Shown one piece after another: positions 8,238 to 16,615 of a DNA stretch of 28,747 nt. How positions within the stretch are numbered: the stretch's first letter is position 1; the number at the start of each line of letters is the position of its first letter. Source of the DNA: Gammaproteobacteria bacterium (GTDB lineage Bacteria; Pseudomonadota; Gammaproteobacteria; Steroidobacterales; GCA-2729495); NCBI GenBank assembly GCA_030429685.1, contig JAUIEY010000005.1:1-28747 (forward strand). The letters run 5' to 3'. Below the pieces are notes generated by a model. That model did no database searches. It saw only the letters and a list, made by a program, of their open reading frames with translations, and was not told the DNA's origin. The translations under genes were made by a program, and so were the position numbers.

Positions 8238-10556
8238 GTGGGCAAGGCAGCGCAACTCCCGGGGCGGAATGCTTCGGTAACTTCAGCGGTCACACGCACG
8301 GTCAGGGAATCGGCACTTTGGGTGTTCGGGGCCGTGGCCATAATCCTTTTGCTGGCATTGCTCAGCTACCATCCTGACGATCCGGGGTTTAGTCACACCG
8401 GGTCCGGCAGTTCGCGGCTGCACAACCAGATCGGCGCCGCCGGGGCCTGGTTCGCCGATCTGTCATTTTACCTGACCGGTATACCGGCTTATCTGTTTCC
8501 GCTGATGGTGATGGTGGTCGGCTGGATGCTGTTTTCGGCGCGCTTCAGCAATGCACCGCTGGATAAAACCGTGCTGGCAACGCGGATCGGCGGGTTTCTG
8601 CTGGCACTGGTGACCAGTTGCGGCCTGGCCACGCTGCACTTTTATCATCCCGAGCTGCGTGAATCCGCGGGTGGCATTCTCGGGCAACTGGTGGGCAACG
8701 GCCTGGAGTCGGTGCTCGGCCTGCTGGGCGCGACATTGCTGATGCTGGCGTTATGGCTGGCGGCTATTTCACTGTTCACCGGTATTTCCTGGCTGGATGT
8801 CATGGACTGGCTCGGCCGCCAGGTGCTGGCAGCCATCGCCTGGGTGCGCGCCCGGTCCCTGACTGTCATGGCGAAACTGGCGGCGCGGCGCGAACAGGCG
8901 CGGCGCCAGCAAGTGGTCGAAGCCAAGCGCAGGGTGGTCACGGAACGTGCCGCCAAGCCCAAACCGCGCATTGAGCCGGCGCTGAAAAAACCGGAGAAAA
9001 GCGCCCGTGCCGAAAAAGAGCGTCAGGTGCCGATGTTCGAAGCTGCCGGGGAGGGTGATCTGCCGCCGCTGTCGTTGCTGGATGACCCGCAGCAGAGCGC
9101 CCCGGGCTATTCGCCGGAAGCGCTCGAGGGCATGTCGCGCATGCTGGAACTGAAACTGGCTGATTTCGGCGTAGATGTCAGCGTGGTTGAGGTGCACCCC
9201 GGGCCGGTAGTGACCCGTTTCGAACTGGATCCGGCGCCCGGTGTCAAAGCCAGCAAGATCAGCAATCTGGCCACTGATATTGCGCGCTCGCTGTCCACCA
9301 CCAGTGTACGTGTGGTCGAGGTGATTCCGGGCAAGAGTTATGTCGGCCTGGAAATTCCTAATGAAGTGCGCGAGATGGTAACGCTTGGCGAAATCATCGG
9401 TTCACGCGCTTACGAAGAACTTGGTTCGCCCCTGACTTTGGCGCTTGGCAAGGACATCAGCGGCAAGTCGGTGGTTGCCGATCTCGGCAAGATGCCCCAC
9501 CTGCTGATAGCCGGTACCACCGGTTCGGGTAAATCGGTCGGTATCAACGCCATGGTGCTGAGCCTGCTGTATAAATCCAAGCCCGAAGACGTCCGGCTGA
9601 TCATGATCGATCCGAAAATGCTGGAGCTATCGGTGTACGAGGGCATTCCGCATCTGCTCGCGCCGGTGGTAACCGACATGAAAGAGGCAGCTAATTCACT
9701 GCGCTGGTGCGTGGCGGAAATGGAACGCCGTTACAAGCTGATGGCCGAACTTAAGGTACGCAACCTGTCCGGCTATAACCGCCGCGTCAGGGCGGCCATT
9801 GAGCAGGGCAAGCCCATCCCGGATCCGCTCTATGCAGCACTTAACGCCGATAATGACAGCGTCGAGGTGCCGGACCTGCGGCCGTTGCCGAATATTGTCG
9901 TCATCATTGATGAACTTGCCGACATGATGATGATTGTCGGTAAAAAGGTGGAAGAACTCATTGCCCGGCTGGCGCAAAAGGCGCGTGCCTCCGGCATACA
10001 CCTGGTGGTCGCAACCCAGCGGCCGTCGGTTGACGTGATCACCGGACTGATCAAGGCCAACATTCCGTGCCGGATCGCTTTCCAGGTTTCAGCCAAGGTT
10101 GATTCACGCACCATCCTCGACCAGACCGGCGCGGAAAACCTGCTCGGCCATGGTGACATGCTGTTTCTGCCCAGCGGCGAGCCTGCTCCGGTACGCGTGC
10201 ACGGCGCGTTTGTGTCCGATGAGGAAGTCGTCAAAGTTGTGGAGCAACTCAAGGCCAGCGGCAAGCCGAGCTACATCGAGGAAGTGACGGTGGGGCCGGC
10301 TGCGCCGATACCCGGTATTTCCGGCGAGCCCAAAGCCGGCGACGAGGACGGCGAGGGGGATCCGTTGTATGACCAGGCGGTGCAAATTGTTGTTGAGACG
10401 CGGCGAGCATCAATTTCCGGTGTGCAACGGCGCCTGAAAATCGGTTACAACCGCGCCGCGCGGCTGGTGGAAACCATGGAGGCGGCCGGCATTGTCGGCG
10501 AACTGCAATCCAACGGCTCGCGCGAAGTGCTGGCGCCGCCGCCCCCTGATGCCTGA
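8238..10556 (+). CDS. ftsK: DNA translocase FtsK
   Basis: A 772-residue protein that anchors at the septum and pumps chromosome termini during division, activating XerCD at dif. The N-terminal part has about four membrane helices (first near 27-45). A short basic linker (about 205-270) contains EQARRQQVVEAKRR and EKSAR. The motor follows, with Walker A GTTGSGKS (426-433) and Walker B VVIIDELADMM (around D558). A C-terminal winged-helix gamma domain (about 705-768, ISGVQRRLKIGYNRAARLVE) reads polar KOPS sequences. The linker is much shorter than in E. coli FtsK (1329 residues), as is common outside the enterics. The start is GTG at 8238, chosen because it gives a normal cytoplasmic N-terminus. 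It overlaps lolA by 8 bases. Confidence 0.97.
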   Translation: MGKAAQLPGRNASVTSAVTRTVRESALWVFGAVAIILLLALLSYHPDDPGFSHTGSGSSRLHNQIGAAGAWFADLSFYLTGIPAYLFPLMVMVVGWMLFSARFSNAPLDKTVLATRIGGFLLALVTSCGLATLHFYHPELRESAGGILGQLVGNGLESVLGLLGATLLMLALWLAAISLFTGISWLDVMDWLGRQVLAAIAWVRARSLTVMAKLAARREQARRQQVVEAKRRVVTERAAKPKPRIEPALKKPEKSARAEKERQVPMFEAAGEGDLPPLSLLDDPQQSAPGYSPEALEGMSRMLELKLADFGVDVSVVEVHPGPVVTRFELDPAPGVKASKISNLATDIARSLSTTSVRVVEVIPGKSYVGLEIPNEVREMVTLGEIIGSRAYEELGSPLTLALGKDISGKSVVADLGKMPHLLIAGTTGSGKSVGINAMVLSLLYKSKPEDVRLIMIDPKMLELSVYEGIPHLLAPVVTDMKEAANSLRWCVAEMERRYKLMAELKVRNLSGYNRRVRAAIEQGKPIPDPLYAALNADNDSVEVPDLRPLPNIVVIIDELADMMMIVGKKVEELIARLAQKARASGIHLVVATQRPSVDVITGLIKANIPCRIAFQVSAKVDSRTILDQTGAENLLGHGDMLFLPSGEPAPVRVHGAFVSDEEVVKVVEQLKASGKPSYIEEVTVGPAAPIPGISGEPKAGDEDGEGDPLYDQAVQIVVETRRASISGVQRRLKIGYNRAARLVETMEAAGIVGELQSNGSREVLAPPPPDA

Positions 10557-11214
10557 CCAAAGTATTAGTCGTGAACGACGGTTGGTCTGCCGGGCAGCCC
10601 TGTGGCTGATATTGCTGCCCGGACTTGCCGGTGCTGCGGCGTTGCCGGATGCCGAGGCGCGGGAATTGCTGGCAAAGCGGTTGCATTCCCTGCAGCACTA
10701 TCAGGCTGAATTCGAGCAAACGGTGGTGGCCGCTGACGGCGAGTTGGTGGAGCAGTCCGCCGGCAGGTTCTGGCTAACACGACCGAACCGGTTTCGCTGG
10801 GAGTACGTGACACCGTGGCCGCGCTTAATACTCGCCGACGGCGAGCGGATCTGGTTGTTTGACGAAGAGCTGGAGCAGGTCACGGTGCGCGACTTTGACG
10901 GCCTGCTGGAGCAGACGCCCGCCGCGTTGCTGGCCGGTCGCGTGGATGCGCTCGACGGCTATGCCATCAGTGGTGAACGTGATAGCGACCGGCTGCAGGT
11001 CGTGCTGGTACCGCACAATACGCACAGCGATTTCAGCCAGATCGAACTGGAATTTATCGCCGGCGTACTGGCTGAAATGCGCCTGCGCGACAGCTTTGGC
11101 CAGCAAACCGAAATTCGCTTTTCACAGGTCGAGACCGCGGCAGCCGAAGAGGCGGGGATCTTTGAATTCAGTGTCCCCGCCGGCGTCGACGTGATCGATG
11201 AATCCGCCGGCTGA
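10549..11214 (+). CDS. lolA: Outer-membrane lipoprotein carrier protein LolA
   Basis: A 221-residue periplasmic chaperone that carries lipoproteins from LolCDE to LolB. The start is set at ATG 10549, overlapping the ftsK stop, because it leaves a normal signal peptide (basic RERRLVCR, hydrophobic AALWLILLPGLAGAAA, cleavage near residue 31). The frame stays open upstream but only inside ftsK. Family features are L-x-x-Y-Q-A-E-F-E-Q-T, SAGRFWLTRPNRFRWEYVTPWPR, LILADGERIWLFDEELEQVTV and the late SFGQQTEIRFSQV. The order ftsK-lolA-rarA-serS matches E. coli apart from one inserted gene. The 3' end overlaps the next gene by 17 bases. Confidence 0.95.
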   Translation: MPDQSISRERRLVCRAALWLILLPGLAGAAALPDAEARELLAKRLHSLQHYQAEFEQTVVAADGELVEQSAGRFWLTRPNRFRWEYVTPWPRLILADGERIWLFDEELEQVTVRDFDGLLEQTPAALLAGRVDALDGYAISGERDSDRLQVVLVPHNTHSDFSQIELEFIAGVLAEMRLRDSFGQQTEIRFSQVETAAAEEAGIFEFSVPAGVDVIDESAG

Positions 11215-11614
11215 CCGCGCCGGGCCGCGGCTGCGCTGGCGCCGCTTCTGGCTGGCGGCAGGCTGCCTGCTGCTGATGGTGTTACTGGGGCTGGCACTGG
11301 TGCCGTTGCCGCAGATGGTCACCGGCGAACTGCTGACTGACAAGGTCTGGCACGCATTGGCTTTTGCCCTGTTGATGCTGTGGTTCGCAGGGCTGTATCC
11401 GCGCCACCGGTACCTGCTGGTATTTCTCGCCCTGACCGCCTACGGTGTGCTGATGGAGCTGCTGCAGGCACAGGTGCCCAACCGCTACGCCGAGTTTGCC
11501 GACCTGCTGGCCGACCTTGTCGGCCTGGCAACCGGCTGGCTGCTGGCCTTTACACCGCTCAGCCGCTGGCCCCACTTCGCCGAACACCTATTGGGTGTCA
11601 GACACCATGACTAA
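11198..11614 (+). CDS. VanZ-like small integral membrane protein
   Basis: A 138-residue protein with three to four hydrophobic helices. The VanZ-like signature is TDKVWHALAFALLMLWFAG followed by YGVLMELLQAQVPNRYAEFAD and DLLADLVGLATGWLLA. The conserved K/H near a membrane start and the E and R/D residues in the middle helices fit the family. VanZ itself gives low-level teicoplanin resistance, but most homologues in Gram-negative bacteria have no known role. It overlaps lolA at its start (17 bases) and rarA at its end (8 bases), so it is an integral member of this operon, inserted between two E. coli neighbours. Confidence 0.85.
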   Translation: MNPPADRAGPRLRWRRFWLAAGCLLLMVLLGLALVPLPQMVTGELLTDKVWHALAFALLMLWFAGLYPRHRYLLVFLALTAYGVLMELLQAQVPNRYAEFADLLADLVGLATGWLLAFTPLSRWPHFAEHLLGVRHHD

Positions 11615-12953
11615 TATCGCTCAGGACGGCGCGCCGCTGGCCGACAGGATGCGGCCTGCCAAACCGGCCGATGTTGTCGGACAGCGCCATCTGCTCGGCG
11701 AGGGGAAGCCGTTGACCGGGCTTCTCAATGCCAGCCCGTTGCACTCGGCAATTCTGTGGGGACCACCCGGTACCGGTAAAACCACCCTGGCACGCCTGGT
11801 GGCAGGCTCTGTTGGAGCCGAGTTCATTGCCCTCTCAGCAGTGATGTCAGGTGTGAAAGATATTCGCCAAGCTGTTGAAAAAGCGAAACAAGTTAAGGAA
11901 AGCAGTGCTTTGCCCACGGTGTTGTTTCTGGACGAGGTGCATCGCTTTAATAAGGCACAGCAGGACGCTTTTCTGCCCTGGGTCGAAAACGGCACGCTCA
12001 TATTTATAGGTGCGACTACCGAAAACCCTTCATTCGAGCTGAACAACGCGCTGTTGTCCCGGGCGCGGGTGTATGTGCTGCAGGCACTGGAGGATGACGA
12101 CCTGCTGCAGTTGCTGCAGCGAGCCCTGGCGGATGCCGCACAAGGCTATGGCGGTCGGCTGCAATGCGATGAGGAGTTGCTGCGGCAGATCGCAACCGCC
12201 GCCGACGGCGACGCGCGGCGTGCCCTGAACCTGCTGGAACTGGCCGCCGGTCTGGCTGACAGCGCCGGCGCAACCGCTATCACTCAGGATCAGATCGATG
12301 CGGTCGTAACCGGCGCGGTGCGACGGTTCGACCATGGCGGCGATCTGTTCTATGACCAGATATCGGTTTTGCACAAGGCAGTGCGTGGTTCTGACCCCGA
12401 TGCCGCGTTGTACTGGTTTGCGCGCATGCTTGATGGCGGCTGCGATCCGTTGTACCTGGCGCGGCGCATGGTGCGCATGGCCAGCGAAGACATCGGTAAC
12501 GCCGACCCGCGGGCGCTGCGCATCACGCTGGATGCCTGGGAAACCTACGATCGCCTCGGTTCGCCGGAGGGCGAGCTGGCGCTGGCCCAGGCGCTGGTGT
12601 TTCTGGCCTGTGCGGCAAAAAGCAACGCGGTTTACACAGCGCTGGGCCGGGCCGGCAAGGATGCCCGTGAGTCCGGTACCCGGGAGGTGCCACTGCGGTT
12701 TCGCAATGCGCCCACGCGCCTCGCTAAAGAACTGCAGCACGGTAAGGGCTATCGTTATGCGCATGACGAACCCGGCCGCTTCGCTGCCGGGGAGCGGTAT
12801 TTCCCCGACGACATGGCTGACAAAATCTACTACCAGCCTGCTGCAGCCGGGCTGGAGATTCAGATCGGCGAGAAGCTGGCCCGCCTGCGCGAGGCAAACC
12901 GCAAGGCCGGCCTCGGCCGCCAGCGAGCCGCCGGCGGCAAAAATCGCGCCTGA
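11607..12953 (+). CDS. rarA: Replication-associated recombination protein A (RarA/MgsA), AAA+ ATPase
   Basis: 448 residues, matching the family (E. coli 447). RarA acts at stalled replication forks and ssDNA gaps. The start is ATG 11607, overlapping the VanZ-like stop; the longer open frame upstream lies inside that gene. Motifs are LADRMRPAKPADVVGQRHLLG, Walker A GPPGTGKTT (52-60), Walker B LFLDEVHRFN (D109, E110), and sensor 1 GATTENPSFE. The C-terminal clamp-loader-like domain contains GSDPDAALYWFARMLDGG, RRMVRMASEDIGNADPR and AKSNAVYTA. The extreme C-terminus is basic. It belongs to the ftsK-serS block. Confidence 0.97.
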   Translation: MTNIAQDGAPLADRMRPAKPADVVGQRHLLGEGKPLTGLLNASPLHSAILWGPPGTGKTTLARLVAGSVGAEFIALSAVMSGVKDIRQAVEKAKQVKESSALPTVLFLDEVHRFNKAQQDAFLPWVENGTLIFIGATTENPSFELNNALLSRARVYVLQALEDDDLLQLLQRALADAAQGYGGRLQCDEELLRQIATAADGDARRALNLLELAAGLADSAGATAITQDQIDAVVTGAVRRFDHGGDLFYDQISVLHKAVRGSDPDAALYWFARMLDGGCDPLYLARRMVRMASEDIGNADPRALRITLDAWETYDRLGSPEGELALAQALVFLACAAKSNAVYTALGRAGKDARESGTREVPLRFRNAPTRLAKELQHGKGYRYAHDEPGRFAAGERYFPDDMADKIYYQPAAAGLEIQIGEKLARLREANRKAGLGRQRAAGGKNRA

Positions 12954-13008
12954 TGCGTGTAAACTCTGCGCCCATTATTTTCTGCCCCGACCCTTAAACG
13001 GACTGATC

Positions 13009-14292
13009 ATGCTCGATCCCAAACTGTTGCGCGCTGACCCTGATGCCGTGGTAGCTAATCTGGCCCGGCGCGGCTTTGAATTCCCGCAAGCGGCGTACGC
13101 CGAGCTCGAAGAACGGCGTAAGTCGGTGCAGGTGCAGGCCGAGGAATTTCGCCAGCAGCGAAACGCGCGTTCCAAGCATATAGGCAAGGCCAAGGCAGCC
13201 GGCGAAGACATTGCGCCGCTGCTGGCTGAGGTGGATTCGCTCGGTACGCAGCAGGAACAGGCTGAGGCCGAACTGGCAGATGTGCAGGCGCAGCTGGCTG
13301 AATTGCTGCACGGTTTGCCGAATATGCTGGATGACGATGTCCCCGACGGCGCCGACGAAACAGCCAACGTTGAGATTCGCCGCTGGGGCGATGTACCGGC
13401 GTTCGATTTTGCCGTCAAAGATCACGTCGATATTGCCGAAGGCCTGGGTATGCTGGATTCGGCCGCTGCCGCCAGGATTGCCGGCGCACGCTTCGCGGTG
13501 TTGCACGGCGGGCTGGCCCGGCTGCAGCGGGCACTGGTGCAGTTCATGCTGGACACACATACCGGCACGCACGGCTACCGGGAAGTCTACGTGCCGTACC
13601 TGGTCAATCGCGATGCGCTGTTTGGCACCGGACAGTTGCCCAAATTTGCCGAGGACCTGTTTCGTATTGACAGCGAGCAGGGTTACTACCTTATTCCGAC
13701 CGCCGAGGTGCCGGTAACCAACCTGGTCAACGACAGCATTGTTGAAGCCGATGAACTGCCGCTCCGGCTGGTTGCACATACGCCCTGTTTTCGTTCCGAA
13801 GCAGGTTCTTACGGCAAGGACACCCGCGGCCTGATCCGCCAGCATCAGTTCGAGAAAGTGGAGCTGGTGCACCTGGTCGAGCCCGAGCAATCGGCCGCTG
13901 CGCATGAAGAACTGACCGGTCATGCCGAGGCAATCCTGCAGGCGCTGCAGCTTCCTTATCGCGTGGTGACGTTATGCTCCGGTGATACCGGCTTCGGCGC
14001 GGCCAAAACCTATGACCTGGAGGTCTGGCTGCCGGCGCAGAACACTTACCGGGAGATTTCCTCATGCAGCAATTTCCGCGCTTTCCAGGCGCGGCGCATG
14101 CAGGCGCGCTGGCGCAATCCGGCAACTGGCAAGCCCGAACCACTGCATACTCTGAACGGATCGGGCGTGGCCGCAGGGCGCGCCCTGGTGGCGGTGCTGG
14201 AAAACTACCAGCAGGCCGATGGTTCGGTAGTCATACCGGATGTGCTGCGCCCCTACATGAACGGCGCAGCGCAACTGCAGCCGGGCGGTTAG
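13009..14292 (+). CDS. serS: Seryl-tRNA synthetase
   Basis: 427 residues (E. coli 430), a class II synthetase that charges tRNA-Ser. The start at ATG 13009 gives MLDPKLLRADPDAVVANLARR, the standard N-terminus, followed by the long antiparallel coiled coil (about 28-100) that grips the tRNA-Ser variable arm. Motif 2 is FRSEAGSYGKDTRG (261-274) and motif 3 lies near NGSGVAAGRALVAVLENYQ (383-401). TAEVPVTN and ISSCSNFRAFQARRM are also conserved. It lies 55 bases after rarA with no obvious terminator between. A tRNA-Ser gene lies about 840 bases downstream. Confidence 0.98.
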   Translation: MLDPKLLRADPDAVVANLARRGFEFPQAAYAELEERRKSVQVQAEEFRQQRNARSKHIGKAKAAGEDIAPLLAEVDSLGTQQEQAEAELADVQAQLAELLHGLPNMLDDDVPDGADETANVEIRRWGDVPAFDFAVKDHVDIAEGLGMLDSAAAARIAGARFAVLHGGLARLQRALVQFMLDTHTGTHGYREVYVPYLVNRDALFGTGQLPKFAEDLFRIDSEQGYYLIPTAEVPVTNLVNDSIVEADELPLRLVAHTPCFRSEAGSYGKDTRGLIRQHQFEKVELVHLVEPEQSAAAHEELTGHAEAILQALQLPYRVVTLCSGDTGFGAAKTYDLEVWLPAQNTYREISSCSNFRAFQARRMQARWRNPATGKPEPLHTLNGSGVAAGRALVAVLENYQQADGSVVIPDVLRPYMNGAAQLQPGG

Positions 14293-14325
14293 GCCCGGCT
14301 CGCAGCTAGCAACCGGTTGCGCGGC

Positions 14326-15018
14326 TTACTCGTCGCCGCCGATGCCGAGCAGCATCAGCAAATTGATAAAGATATTGTAGAGAGCGACGAACAGTCCTAC
14401 GGTGGCCATGATGTAGTTGGTTTCACCGCCGTGAATAATTGCGCTGGTTTCATACAGAATCATCGCGGCCATCAGCAGTACCACGCCGGCCGAGATTGCC
14501 ATCTGGAAAGCTGACAGGTCGACAAACAGGCCGATCAGAATAACGGCCAGCAAGCCGAACATGCCCACCATCAGAAAGTTGCCCATAAAGCTGAAATCTT
14601 TCTGCGTTTTGATGGCAAACACACTCAGCGCGAGAAAAATCATGCCGGTAGCACCCAGCGCGGTCATGACCAGGTCGCCGCCTTTGGGCACACTGGTCAG
14701 GTAGGCGCTGAGCAGCGGTCCGAGCGTAAGCCCCATAAAGCCGGTCAGGGCGAACACGCACACGAGGCCGGCGGCCGAGTTGCGGAATTTTGACGTCAGA
14801 AACAGCAGGCCGAAATAGCCGACCAGGGTGACTATCGGGCCGAAATAGGGCACCTGCAGTGCCATGGACACGCCGGCCATCGCGGCGCTGAACAGCAGCG
14901 TCATCGACAACAGCATGTAGGTGCTGCGCAGTACTTTATTGGTGGTCAGTGCTGACTCAGCCTGCGGTGCACCGTAAATAACGCGGGTGGAATCCCTGCT
15001 TACAGGTTCCTTCTGCAT
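14326..15018 (-). CDS. Bax inhibitor-1/YccA family membrane protein
   Basis: A 230-residue protein with about seven membrane helices after a hydrophilic N-terminus of about 30 residues. Family stretches include VLRSTYMLLSMTLLFSAAMA, GFMGLTLGPLL, GATGMIFLALSVFAIKTQKDFSFMG and the C-terminal ALYNIFINLLMLLGIGGDE. YccA in E. coli is an FtsH substrate and modulator, and the wider family includes pH-sensitive calcium leak channels; which role applies here is not visible. A strong AGGAGA ribosome binding site precedes the ATG. It converges with serS, with 33 bases between, and is divergent from tRNA-Ser. Confidence 0.92.
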   Translation of the reverse strand: MQKEPVSRDSTRVIYGAPQAESALTTNKVLRSTYMLLSMTLLFSAAMAGVSMALQVPYFGPIVTLVGYFGLLFLTSKFRNSAAGLVCVFALTGFMGLTLGPLLSAYLTSVPKGGDLVMTALGATGMIFLALSVFAIKTQKDFSFMGNFLMVGMFGLLAVILIGLFVDLSAFQMAISAGVVLLMAAMILYETSAIIHGGETNYIMATVGLFVALYNIFINLLMLLGIGGDE

Positions 15019-15078
15019 GTATATCTCCTGAACGTTCCTTGCAAAGGTTGATGAGTACTATACATGTGACCGCAACGG

Positions 15079-15107
15079 TTGTGTTCTGTTCCCGGAATCG
15101 CCAGAAT
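15079..15107 (+). promoter_or_regulatory. Candidate promoter of tRNA-Ser
   Basis: TTGTGT (15079-15084) and CAGAAT (15102-15107) are separated by 17 bases. This would start transcription about 20 bases before the tRNA. The match to sigma-70 consensus is moderate and was found by eye only. Confidence 0.3.
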
Positions 15108-15134
15108 CCGCTGCTCAACCCGTGTCCGTACAGC

Positions 15135-15224
15135 GGAGAGGTGGCAGAGCGGTTGAATGCACTGGTCTTGAAAACCAGCAAAGGTGAAAGCCTTTCGTGG
15201 GTTCGAATCCCACCCTCTCCGCCA
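15135..15224 (+). tRNA. tRNA-Ser (anticodon UGA)
   Basis: A 90-base class II tRNA. The 7-bp acceptor stem GGAGAGG/CCTCTCC closes it, with discriminator G and an encoded CCA. The anticodon arm is CTGGT-CTTGAAA-ACCAG, giving anticodon TGA. A long variable arm (AAAGGTGAAAGCCTTTC) is typical of tRNA-Ser, and the T arm is GTGGG-TTCGAAT-CCCAC. It sits only 20 bases before the next start codon. Confidence 0.97.
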
Positions 15225-15244
15225 TTCATCCAGAGATCTCGCTC

Positions 15245-16615
15245 ATGCCGGAATTTCGCAGTCTGATTGCAGCTATTGAACAAAACGGCGAATTGCTGCG
15301 GGTTAAACGCAGCGTCGACCCGCGTTTTGAATTGCCGGCACTACTCAAACAGGCTGAGGCGCGCCGTAAGGGGATCGTATTTGAGTCTGTCAAAGGCTCT
15401 GCCATGCAGGTGGCCGGCAGCCTGCTGACGGGTCCGGGCCGGTTTGCACGGGCATTGCAGCGAGACAATCCCCAGCAATTTGATGCCGCGGCTCATCGTG
15501 AACTGATTTTTGCTGCTATTGCCAGGCCGTTGCCGGCCGTCGAAGTAAACACAGCGCCCTGCAAGCAGGTCATTCTCGAGGGCGCAGAGGTTGATCTGGG
15601 GGCGTTGCCGGTGCCAACCTGTTTCGAACACGATTCCGGTCCGTTTCTGACAGCGGCGATTGGTATCAGTCGCAATCCTGCCAACGGCGTTTTAAACGTC
15701 GGCATTTATCGTGTGCTGATCACCGGCAGGAATGAATTGGTTGTCAGCGTCGGTCCGAGCAGCGATCTGCTGGCATTTCTCGCGGCTGACAAAGACGCCG
15801 GCCGGGTCACGCAAATGGTATTGGCAGTGGGCGTCAATCCGGAATTGCTCATGGCTGCTTCTGCCAAGGTGCCGCCCGAGTTGTCGGAACTTGACGTGGC
15901 CGGCGCAGTGGCCGGCACGGCGCTGGAGCTGGCGCCGGCCGAAACCCTGGATCTGCCGGTCCCGGCGACAGCGGAAATTGTGCTGGAAGTGGAAATTGAT
16001 CATCGTCGGCACCTGCCCAATACGATGGGCGAATTCGGCGACCTGTACGGCACCCAGAACGGTCACGTTGGCAAGGTTAATGTCATTAGCCATCGTGAGT
16101 CGCCGGTGTTCCACACCATCATGGCGGGCGCCGGCAAGGAGCACAATTCGCTCGGCTTTATTATTCTCTATGACATTGAGCCGGACCTGCGCCGGCTGCT
16201 GAGCGACAGTTATCCGCAGGTTGTTGACCTGCGCGCGCATTTTTATCCGCCCGGCATGGGGATGCCAGGCGAACTGTATCTGCAGCTGCAACCGGACAGC
16301 GGTGTCAATGTGGCACAGCTGATTCGCGACGTGTTTGAGCTCAAATGCGGGCGCTGGGATATCAGCCGGGTGATACGCCGTATCGTTGTCACCGACCCTG
16401 ACATCGACATTCATAGCAATCGCGACGTTAGCTGGGCGATTAACAACCGTGCGCTGACCCGGGACCGGCATCTGTTTTTTGACGACCTGCCGCTACCGGG
16501 CGTGGGTCTGCGGCTTGGCGTGGATACCACCGTGGCACCGGAGCAGCGTGAACAATTGCAGCGGCTGATTATCCCCGGCGCGGACGCGGTTAAACTGGAC
16601 GACTATCTGGACTGA
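15245..16615 (+). CDS. UbiD-family decarboxylase (prenylated-FMN type)
   Basis: 456 residues, recognisable as UbiD superfamily. It has the N-terminal segment MPEFRSLIAAIEQNGELLRV, the cofactor region IGISRNPANGVLNVGIYRV, and the segment around E248-V-E250 and GEFGDLYG (262-269), followed by HTIMAGAGKEHNSLG. Members use prenylated FMN and a divalent metal to (de)carboxylate aromatic or unsaturated acids; UbiD acts in ubiquinone synthesis. Here the usual GPFGDHTGYY-type stretch is GEFGDLYG, and the protein is about 40 residues shorter than E. coli UbiD. The substrate is therefore left open. The start at ATG 15245 is chosen because the longer frame runs into the tRNA. No good ribosome binding site is seen. 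The end overlaps the convergent DUF4198 gene by 13 bases. Confidence 0.85.
   Translation: MPEFRSLIAAIEQNGELLRVKRSVDPRFELPALLKQAEARRKGIVFESVKGSAMQVAGSLLTGPGRFARALQRDNPQQFDAAAHRELIFAAIARPLPAVEVNTAPCKQVILEGAEVDLGALPVPTCFEHDSGPFLTAAIGISRNPANGVLNVGIYRVLITGRNELVVSVGPSSDLLAFLAADKDAGRVTQMVLAVGVNPELLMAASAKVPPELSELDVAGAVAGTALELAPAETLDLPVPATAEIVLEVEIDHRRHLPNTMGEFGDLYGTQNGHVGKVNVISHRESPVFHTIMAGAGKEHNSLGFIILYDIEPDLRRLLSDSYPQVVDLRAHFYPPGMGMPGELYLQLQPDSGVNVAQLIRDVFELKCGRWDISRVIRRIVVTDPDIDIHSNRDVSWAINNRALTRDRHLFFDDLPLPGVGLRLGVDTTVAPEQREQLQRLIIPGADAVKLDDYLD

Noticed and set aside
14309..14320. GCAACCGGTTGC palindrome between serS and the Bax-inhibitor-like gene
   Set aside because: It has no loop and no T-run on either side, so it does not look like a terminator; 12-base palindromes are expected occasionally.
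15692..16471. 259-codon minus-strand open frame
   Set aside because: It is antisense to the UbiD-family gene and has no signature.
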